NCBI GenBank assembly: GCA_025965775.1
Contig: JAOPWG010000511.1
Location: forward strand, 1 to 19,610
Direction of reading: 5' to 3'
DNA length: 19,610 nucleotides
Source of the DNA: Modestobacter sp.
GTDB taxonomy: Bacteria; Actinomycetota; Actinomycetes; Mycobacteriales; Geodermatophilaceae
A program made the translations under genes and the position numbers. Of this stretch, positions 14,842 through 19,610 are shown piece after piece. Position 1 is the first letter of the stretch. Every line of letters begins with the position of its first letter. The notes below the pieces were generated by a model that saw only the letters and a list, made by a program, of their open reading frames with translations, made no database searches and was not told where the DNA came from.

Positions 14842-14865
14842 ATTACCGACCGCTTGGTCAGTAAT
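14842..14865. promoter_or_regulatory. Candidate PaaR operator 2 (paaA side)
   Basis: ATTACCGACC-GCTT-GGTCAGTAAT is a 10+10 dyad with a single mismatch. Aligned with operator 1 it agrees at 20 of 24 positions, and their centres are 88 bp apart. It ends 22 nt before the paaA ATG, where it would overlap the start of a paaA transcript from a weak promoter (TTGTGC at 14812-14817, CACACT at 14835-14840). Repression of the paa operon by the neighbouring TetR protein is the simplest reading. Confidence 0.7.
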
Positions 14866-14887
14866 TAACGGACCCGAGGGGGACCCG

Positions 14888-15847
14888 ATGTCGGCGCCCA
14901 CGCTGGACCGCCCGGCCGCACCCGACGAAGCGGCACTGCAGGCGCACTTCGACGCGGTGATCGCCGCCGGGCACCGGATCGAACCGCGCGACTGGATGCC
15001 CGAGGGCTACCGCCAGGGGCTGATCCGGCAGATCGCGCAGCACGCCCACTCGGAGATCATCGGCATGCAGCCCGAGGGTGACTGGCTGCTGGCCGCCCCG
15101 AGCCTGCGGCGCAAGGCGATCCTGCTGGCCAAGGTGCAGGACGAGGCCGGTCACGGCATGTACCTCTACTCGGCCGCGGAGACCCTCGGCGCCGACCGGG
15201 CCGACCTCACCGACAAGCTGATCGAGCGCAGGCAGAAGTACAGCTCGATCTTCAACTACCCGACGCTGACCTACGCCGACGTCGGCGTGATCGGCTGGCT
15301 GGTCGACGGTGCGGCCATCTGCAACCAGGTGCCGCTGTGCCGCAGCTCCTACGGGCCCTACGCGCGGGCGATGATCCGGGTCTGCAAGGAGGAGTCCTTC
15401 CACCAGCGGCAGGGCTACGAGCTGCTGATGACGATGATGGCCGGCAGCGACGCGCAGCGGGCCATGGTGGCCGACGCCGTCGACCGGTGGTGGTGGCCCT
15501 CGCTGATGATGTTCGGCCCGCCGGACGACGACAGCCCCAACTCGGCGCAGTCGATGAGGTGGGGCGTGAAGCGGCACAGCAACGACGAGCTGCGGCAGCG
15601 CTTCGTGGACATGACCGTGCCGCAGGCCGCCGTCCTCGGGGTGACGCTGCCCGACCCGGAACTCGCGCTGGATCCGGCGACCGGCCGGTACCGGTTCGGG
15701 CCGATCGACTGGTCCGAGCTCAAGGCGGTCATCGCCGGCAACGGGCCGTGCAACGCCGAACGGATCGCCCGCCGCCGCGCCGCGCGGGACGACAACGCCT
15801 GGGTGACCGAGGCGGCGACGGCCTACGCCTCCAAGCACGCCGCATGA
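14888..15847 (+). CDS. paaA: 1,2-phenylacetyl-CoA epoxidase subunit PaaA (catalytic)
   Basis: The 319-residue protein is the diiron catalytic subunit of the phenylacetyl-CoA epoxidase, which inserts one oxygen atom into the aromatic ring to give ring-1,2-epoxyphenylacetyl-CoA. The carboxylate-bridged diiron motifs are visible: QDEAGHG (Glu86, His89) and KEESFHQRQG (Glu169, His172) in a four-helix bundle, with an upstream Glu in HAHSEIIGMQPEGDW. PaaA-specific segments include RWGVKRHSNDELRQRFVD and NGPCNAERI. A Shine-Dalgarno-like GAGGGGGA precedes the ATG at 14888. It heads the paaABCDE operon and its stop overlaps the paaB start by 4 nt (ATGA). Length is normal. Confidence 0.96.
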   Translation: MSAPTLDRPAAPDEAALQAHFDAVIAAGHRIEPRDWMPEGYRQGLIRQIAQHAHSEIIGMQPEGDWLLAAPSLRRKAILLAKVQDEAGHGMYLYSAAETLGADRADLTDKLIERRQKYSSIFNYPTLTYADVGVIGWLVDGAAICNQVPLCRSSYGPYARAMIRVCKEESFHQRQGYELLMTMMAGSDAQRAMVADAVDRWWWPSLMMFGPPDDDSPNSAQSMRWGVKRHSNDELRQRFVDMTVPQAAVLGVTLPDPELALDPATGRYRFGPIDWSELKAVIAGNGPCNAERIARRRAARDDNAWVTEAATAYASKHAA

Positions 15848-16212
15848 GCACCGACCTCACCGCCGAGGGTGGGCACGGCGCCGTCCCGACCGGGCCCGAG
15901 GTGCCGGTCGAGCCGAAGGCCTCGACGGCCCGGCGCGACTGGCCGCTGTACGAGGTGTTCGTGCGCGGCAAGCGCGGACTGAACCACGTGCACGTGGGCT
16001 CGCTGCACGCCCCGGACGACGAGATGGCGGTGCACGCCGCCCGCGACCTCTACACCCGGCGCAACGAGGGCGTGAGCATCTGGGTGGTCCGGTCCGCCGA
16101 CATCACCGCCTCCAGCCCGGACGAGAAGGACCCGATGTTCGCCCCCAACGGCGACAAGGTCTACCGCCACCCGACGTTCTACGAGATCCCCGAGAACGTC
16201 CCCCACATGTGA
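15844..16212 (+). CDS. paaB: 1,2-phenylacetyl-CoA epoxidase subunit PaaB
   Basis: The 122-residue protein contains the conserved PaaB core: WPLYEVFVRGKRGLNHVHVG, SLHAPDDEMAVHAARDLYTR, RNEGVSIWVV and the tail YRHPTFYEIPENVPHM. PaaB is a small non-catalytic subunit that helps hold the epoxidase complex together. About 30 extra residues precede the core (STDLTAEGGHGAVPTGPEVP), a somewhat longer leader than the minimal subunit. The ATG at 15844 overlaps the paaA stop, so translation is coupled. The following 89 nt before paaC hold a hairpin element instead of the tight junction seen elsewhere in the operon. Confidence 0.95.
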   Translation: MSTDLTAEGGHGAVPTGPEVPVEPKASTARRDWPLYEVFVRGKRGLNHVHVGSLHAPDDEMAVHAARDLYTRRNEGVSIWVVRSADITASSPDEKDPMFAPNGDKVYRHPTFYEIPENVPHM

Positions 16213-16217
16213 GAAAG

Positions 16218-16267
16218 GACCCCCTCCCCGAGCCCTTCGCAGGCTCAGGGCACGCCAGGAGGGGGCC
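16218..16267. repeat. REP-like palindromic element between paaB and paaC
   Basis: An outer inverted repeat pairs CCCCCTCC (16220-16227) with GGAGGGGG (16258-16265), and an inner one pairs GAGCC (16230-16234) with GGCTC (16242-16246) around CTTCGCA. The core GAGCCCTTCGCAGGCTCAGG resembles intergenic repeats with a CTTCG-A-GGCTCAGG core that recur in many actinobacterial genomes. Copy number cannot be judged from one window. Confidence 0.6.
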
Positions 16268-16301
16268 ATGGTCAACCGTCACCGAGGCAAGGAGCGTTCT
16301 C

Positions 16302-17213
16302 GTGGGGCACGAGGAGACCGTCTACGACGCGCTCGACCACGCCCACGGCGGCGAGGGGCAGTGGGCCTTCGGCACCGGCTTCGACGACCCGCTGGCCGGG
16401 GTCGACACGACCGTGCCCGAGGGCATCGACCCGGCCGACCTGGGCGCGTACTGCCTCATGCTCGGCGACGACGCCCTCGTCCTGTGCCAGCGGCTCACGC
16501 AGTGGGTGACCAACGCCCCCGAGCTCGAGGAGGAGGTCGCGCTGGCCAACTGCGGGCTGGACCTGCTGGGTCAGGCCCGGCTGCTGCTGGCCCGGGCCGG
16601 CTCGGTCGGCGTCCTCGGCCGGTCGCGGACGCTGGCCACCGACCCCGTCCCGGACGAGGACGCGCTGGCCTACTTCCGCGATCCCGACGAGTTCCGCAGT
16701 TCCTGGCTGGTGGCGGCGCCGAACGGGGACTTCGGGCAGACCGTCGTCCGGCTGCTGGCCGCCTCGGCCTGGCGGTTGGCGCTGTTCGCCCGGCTGCGGG
16801 AGTCCCGTGACCCGGTGCTCGCCGCCATCGCCGCCAAGGGCGTGCCCGAGCTGACCTACCACCGCGACCACGCCGCCCGCTGGGTGCTGCGGTTGGGCGA
16901 CGGGACGGCGGAGTCGCACCGCCGCGCGCAGGCGGGCGTGGACACGGTCTGGCCGCTGCTGGCCGACCTGTTCACCGCCACCGACGTGGAGGCCCGGCTG
17001 GCCGCCACCGGCGTGGCCGTGGACCCCGCCCAGCTGCGCGACGAGGTCCGCGGCGTGCTGACCCTGGTGCTGGAGCGGGCCACGCTGACCGTGCCCGCGT
17101 GGCCGGCCGAGCAGCCCAGCCGGGGCCGGGCGGGAGAGCCCGGCCCGGAGCTGACCGCGCTGCTGGCCGACCTGCAGGGCCTGGCCCGCGCGCACCCGGA
17201 CGCCGTCTGGTGA
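16302..17213 (+). CDS. paaC: 1,2-phenylacetyl-CoA epoxidase subunit PaaC
   Basis: The 303-residue protein is the structural subunit that pairs with PaaA and resembles it in fold but lacks a working diiron centre. PaaC features include YCLMLGDDALVLCQRLTQWV, LEEEVALANCGLDLLGQARL, AYFRDPDEFRSSWLVAAPNGDFGQTVVRL and ELTYHRDHAARWVLRLGDGT. I chose the GTG at 16302 because AGGAG lies 8 nt upstream (16289-16293). The frame is open to a GTG at 16209 that overlaps the paaB stop, but that would translate through the REP-like element into unfamiliar residues. The C-terminal 35 residues are low in conservation (EQPSRGRAGEPGPEL). It overlaps paaD by 4 nt (GTGA). Confidence 0.92.
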   Translation: MGHEETVYDALDHAHGGEGQWAFGTGFDDPLAGVDTTVPEGIDPADLGAYCLMLGDDALVLCQRLTQWVTNAPELEEEVALANCGLDLLGQARLLLARAGSVGVLGRSRTLATDPVPDEDALAYFRDPDEFRSSWLVAAPNGDFGQTVVRLLAASAWRLALFARLRESRDPVLAAIAAKGVPELTYHRDHAARWVLRLGDGTAESHRRAQAGVDTVWPLLADLFTATDVEARLAATGVAVDPAQLRDEVRGVLTLVLERATLTVPAWPAEQPSRGRAGEPGPELTALLADLQGLARAHPDAVW

Positions 17214-17713
17214 CCGCCGTGCTGCCCGACGCGCGGACGGTGGCGGAGACCGTCACCGATCCCGAGCTGCCGATGCTGACGCTGGCCGACCTCGGGGTGC
17301 TGCGTGACGTCCGGGTCGAGGGCGGCACCGTCGTGGTCGAGATCACCCCGACCTACTCCGGCTGCCCGGCGATGGGCGTGATGCGCGCGGACCTGGTGCA
17401 CGCCCTGCACCGGGCCGGCTTCGCCGACGTCGATGTGCGCACCGTGCTGTCGCCGGCCTGGAGCACCGACTGGATCAGCGAGCAGGGCCGTCGCAAGCTG
17501 GCCGCCGGCGGCATCGCCCCGCCCGGGGACGCCCCGGTCCGGCCCGCCGGCCCCGTCCCGCTCTCGCTGGGCCCGACCCGGCGGACAGCGTCCTGCCCGG
17601 TGTGCGGGTCGCCGGACACCGAGGAGCTGAGTGAGTTCAGCGGCACCGCGTGCAAGGCGCTGCGCCGCTGCCGCTCGTGTCGGGAACCGTTCGAGCACGT
17701 GAAGGAGATCTGA
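17210..17713 (+). CDS. paaD: Phenylacetyl-CoA epoxidase maturation factor PaaD
   Basis: The 167-residue protein has an N-terminal MIP18/DUF59-type domain (VTDPELPMLTLADLGVL, and ITPTYSGCPAM with its conserved Cys) and a C-terminal zinc-ribbon-like segment with Cys129, Cys132, Cys148, Cys154 and Cys157 in CPVCGSPDTEE and ACKALRRCRSC. PaaD is needed for activity of the epoxidase and is thought to help assemble iron centres. The GTG start at 17210 overlaps the paaC stop. The next gene begins 5 nt after its stop. All the conserved cysteines appear intact and the length is normal. Confidence 0.94.
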   Translation: MTAVLPDARTVAETVTDPELPMLTLADLGVLRDVRVEGGTVVVEITPTYSGCPAMGVMRADLVHALHRAGFADVDVRTVLSPAWSTDWISEQGRRKLAAGGIAPPGDAPVRPAGPVPLSLGPTRRTASCPVCGSPDTEELSEFSGTACKALRRCRSCREPFEHVKEI

Positions 17714-17717
17714 CCCG

Positions 17718-18794
17718 GTGACCGCCAGCACCCGCCGCCGTCCCCGGTTCCACCCGCTGACGGTGGCCGCGGTCGAGCCGCTCACCGACGACGCCGTGGC
17801 GGTCACCTTCGAGGTGCCCGCCGAGCTGGCCGAGGACTACGCGTTCGCCCCGGGTCAGGCGCTCACGCTGCGGCGGGTGGACGGCGGCCGTGACGAGCGC
17901 CGCTCCTACTCCATCTGTGCGCCGGTCGGCTCGGCCCCGCGGGTGGGCGTCCGCGAGGTGCCGGGCGGCTTCTTCTCCGCCTGGCTGGTGCACGACGTCC
18001 GGCCCGGCCAGCAGATCGAGGTGCTGCCGCCGTCGGGAACCTTCACCGCCGACCTGTCCACCCCCGGCGACCATGTCTTCGTCGTGGCCGGGTCGGGGAT
18101 CACGCCGGTGCTGTCGCTGGCCGGCACGGTGCTGCGCGACGGGGGGTCGACGGTGACCGTCTTCTACGGCAACCGCCGCACCAGCACCGTCATGTTCGCC
18201 GACGAGCTGGCCGACCTCAAGGACCGCTACGGCCCCCGGCTGCAGCTGGTGCACGTGCTCTCGCGGGAGCCGCGGGACGCCGAGCTGACCTCCGGCCGGC
18301 TGGACGGCGACCGGCTGCGCACCCTGGTCGGGGCGTTCACCGACGCCGGGCGCGTCGACCACTGGTGGCTGTGCGGACCCCACGGGATGGTCACCGACGC
18401 CCGCGCGCTGCTGGCCGAGCTCGGCGTGCCGGCCGACCGGGTGCACCAGGAGCTCTTCTACGTCGACGACGTGCCGCCCGAGCCGGTGCGTGGCGACGAG
18501 GAGGTCGTCGAGGGCCCCAGCGCGCAGGTGACCATCGTGCTCGACGGCCGCTCCACGACCCTGGCCCTGCCGCGCGACGTGCCGGTGCTGGACGCCGCGC
18601 AGCAGGTGCGCAGCGACCTGCCCTTCGCCTGCAAGGGCGGGGTGTGCGGCACCTGCCGGGCCCGGGTCACCGACGGGGAGGTGCAGATGCGTCGCAACTA
18701 CGCCCTCGACCCGGCCGAGGTGGCCGCCGGCTACGTGCTCACCTGCCAGTCGCTGCCCCGGTCGGACGCGGTGACGGTCGACTTCGACGCCTGA
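17718..18794 (+). CDS. paaE: 1,2-phenylacetyl-CoA epoxidase reductase PaaE
   Basis: The 358-residue protein passes electrons from NAD(P)H through FAD and a 2Fe-2S centre to PaaA. It has the flavin-binding RRSYSIC (about residue 60), the NAD(P)-binding VVAGSGITPVLSL (about residue 122) and the GPHGMV motif. The C-terminal plant-type ferredoxin domain has ligands Cys305, Cys310, Cys313 (CKGGVCGTC) and Cys343 (LTCQS). A GTG start at 17718 follows AAGGAG (17701-17706) at an 11-nt spacing. The operon order paaABCDE is the standard one. The stop TGA overlaps a CTG that may begin the next frame. Confidence 0.95.
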   Translation: MTASTRRRPRFHPLTVAAVEPLTDDAVAVTFEVPAELAEDYAFAPGQALTLRRVDGGRDERRSYSICAPVGSAPRVGVREVPGGFFSAWLVHDVRPGQQIEVLPPSGTFTADLSTPGDHVFVVAGSGITPVLSLAGTVLRDGGSTVTVFYGNRRTSTVMFADELADLKDRYGPRLQLVHVLSREPRDAELTSGRLDGDRLRTLVGAFTDAGRVDHWWLCGPHGMVTDARALLAELGVPADRVHQELFYVDDVPPEPVRGDEEVVEGPSAQVTIVLDGRSTTLALPRDVPVLDAAQQVRSDLPFACKGGVCGTCRARVTDGEVQMRRNYALDPAEVAAGYVLTCQSLPRSDAVTVDFDA

Positions 18795-19565
18795 CGGCCG
18801 CGGGCGAGCGTGTCCTGCGCGTCGAGGTGCGCGACGGCGTGGCGAGGCTGACGCTCGACTCCCTTGCCAACCGCAACGCGCTGTCCCGCCCGATGCGCGC
18901 ACAGCTGCGCGCGGCGCTGACCGGGGCGCTCGCAGACGACAGGGTGCGGGTGGTCGTGCTCGACCACACCGGCCGGGTCTTCTGCTCGGGGATGGACCTC
19001 ACCGAGGCCGCAGGTGGCGCGCCCGAGGACCAGGGCGTCAACGAGTTCCCGGACTTGCTGGAGCTGGTCTGGAACGCATCCAAGCCCGTGCTCGCGGCAG
19101 TCCGCGGACCCGCGCGCTGGTGGCGTCGGCCTGCTGGCGGCCTGCGACGCGGTGGTGGCCGCGGAGCCGGCGACGTTCGCGTTCACCGAGGTGCGCATCG
19201 GCGTCGTCCCGGCCGTGATCTCCGCCGTCGTGCTGCCGCGGATGCTGCCCAACGTGGCCCACCGGCTCATGCTGACCGGCGAGGTGTTCAACGCCCGCAC
19301 GGCGCTGGCCGGCGGACTGGTCGACCTGCTGGCAGACGCAGACGAGGTGGACGACCGGGTGGCCGAGGAGGTCACCGCGCTGGCCGCTGGCGGACCGCAG
19401 GCGCTCGCTGCGACCAAGGTGCTGCTGCGCTCCCGGAACGACCCGCTGGCCGAGCGCTTCCCCGACCTGCTGGCGCTCTCGGCCCGGTTCTTCACCGCCG
19501 AGGAGGGGCAGGAGGGCATCGCCGCCTTCCGGGAGAAGCGGCCGGCCCGCTGGGTGCCCGCGTGA
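18791..19565 (+). pseudogene. Enoyl-CoA hydratase/isomerase (crotonase) family, frameshifted
   Basis: Two frames together encode a full crotonase-like protein. The first (18791 to about 19115) reads VLRVEVRDGVARLTLDSLAN, RNALSRPMRAQLRAALT, VFCSGMDL (first oxyanion-hole strand) and SKPVLAAVRGPAR. The second, shifted +1 relative to it (to 19565), continues AGGVGLLAACDAVVAAEPAT, RIGVVPAVISAVVLPRMLP and a C-terminal FREKRPARW. The break lies in CCCGCGCGCT near 19111-19120, in the second oxyanion-hole motif; loss of one GC from the CG/GC run restores the expected GPARAGG. It may be a real lesion or a sequencing error. No ATG or GTG lies at the expected N-terminus: CTG at 18791 overlaps the paaE stop, and the first GTG (18827) would cut the first strand. 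Family members process paa ring-opened CoA intermediates. Confidence 0.75.
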
Positions 19566-19610
19566 AGCCGCTGCTCGTCGGCGAGACTGCCACGCTCGAG
19601 GTGGTGGTGA
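19562..19610 (+). CDS. Start of a further gene (partial), possibly a thioesterase
   Basis: A GTG at 19562 overlaps the crotonase stop by 4 nt (GTGA), the same junction style as in the paa operon. The sixteen visible residues are MKPLLVGETATLEVVV. The phrase VGETATLEVVV is reminiscent of hotdog thioesterases of the fluoroacetyl-CoA thioesterase type, but this fragment is too short to assign. The gene is cut by the end of the window, and I offer the family only as a guess. Confidence 0.45.
   Translation, partial: MKPLLVGETATLEVVV

Noticed and set aside
16209..16301. PaaC start at the GTG at 16209, giving a 334-residue protein
   Set aside because: The extra 31 residues would be read through the REP-like element and have no family resemblance. 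The GTG at 16302 has AGGAG at a good distance.
19105..19125. Programmed ribosomal frameshifting in the crotonase gene
   Set aside because: No slippery heptamer or downstream stimulatory structure is evident, and crotonases are not known to use recoding. A 2-nt loss in a GC run, real or technical, is simpler.

Overview
The window is about 19.6 kb of very GC-rich bacterial chromosome. The GC-saturated third codon positions, frequent GTG starts, CsoR/CopZ/CopA copper cassette, DUF3618 and DUF427 genes and TetR-controlled paa cluster point to a high-GC actinobacterium. A member of the Geodermatophilaceae or a related family is my guess; this is inference from style and gene content, not a database match. 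No phage, transposase, CRISPR array or rRNA is visible.

Left part (1-3829): a minus-strand tRNA-Leu(UAG), two small plus-strand genes (DUF3618 membrane protein, DUF427 protein), then a compact copper-efflux operon csoR-copZ-copA. The csoR promoter carries a palindrome typical of CsoR operators and looks leaderless. Middle part (3852-10673): a TetR repressor divergent from an EAL-domain c-di-GMP phosphodiesterase; a CynX/NimT-type MFS transporter whose end overlaps a histidine phosphatase gene; an aldo/keto reductase; and an acyl-CoA dehydrogenase translationally coupled to a hotdog thioesterase. Several strong inverted repeats lie in the 8626-8842 spacer.

Right part (10699-19610): an aerobic phenylacetate (paa) catabolic region. 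On the minus strand lie paaK (phenylacetate-CoA ligase), a TetR regulator overlapping it by 4 nt (probably PaaR), a 26-bp perfect palindrome, an epoxide-hydrolase-type alpha/beta hydrolase and an NAD-dependent epimerase-type SDR. Divergently on the plus strand lie paaA-paaB-paaC-paaD-paaE (ring-1,2-phenylacetyl-CoA epoxidase, its maturation factor and reductase), an enoyl-CoA hydratase with a frameshift, and the first codons of a further gene. The 185-bp spacer between paaK and paaA holds two near-identical palindromes (20 of 24 positions the same), the best candidates for the operators of the TetR protein. PaaK activates phenylacetate to phenylacetyl-CoA, PaaABC with PaaE epoxidises the ring, and the hydratase-family enzymes downstream would process the opened ring.

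No wholly new system is evident. The points most worth a second look are the twin operators, the REP-like element that interrupts the otherwise tightly packed paaB-paaC junction, the frameshift in the crotonase gene, the epoxide hydrolase beside a pathway with an epoxide intermediate, and the hairpin jammed against the acyl-CoA dehydrogenase start.
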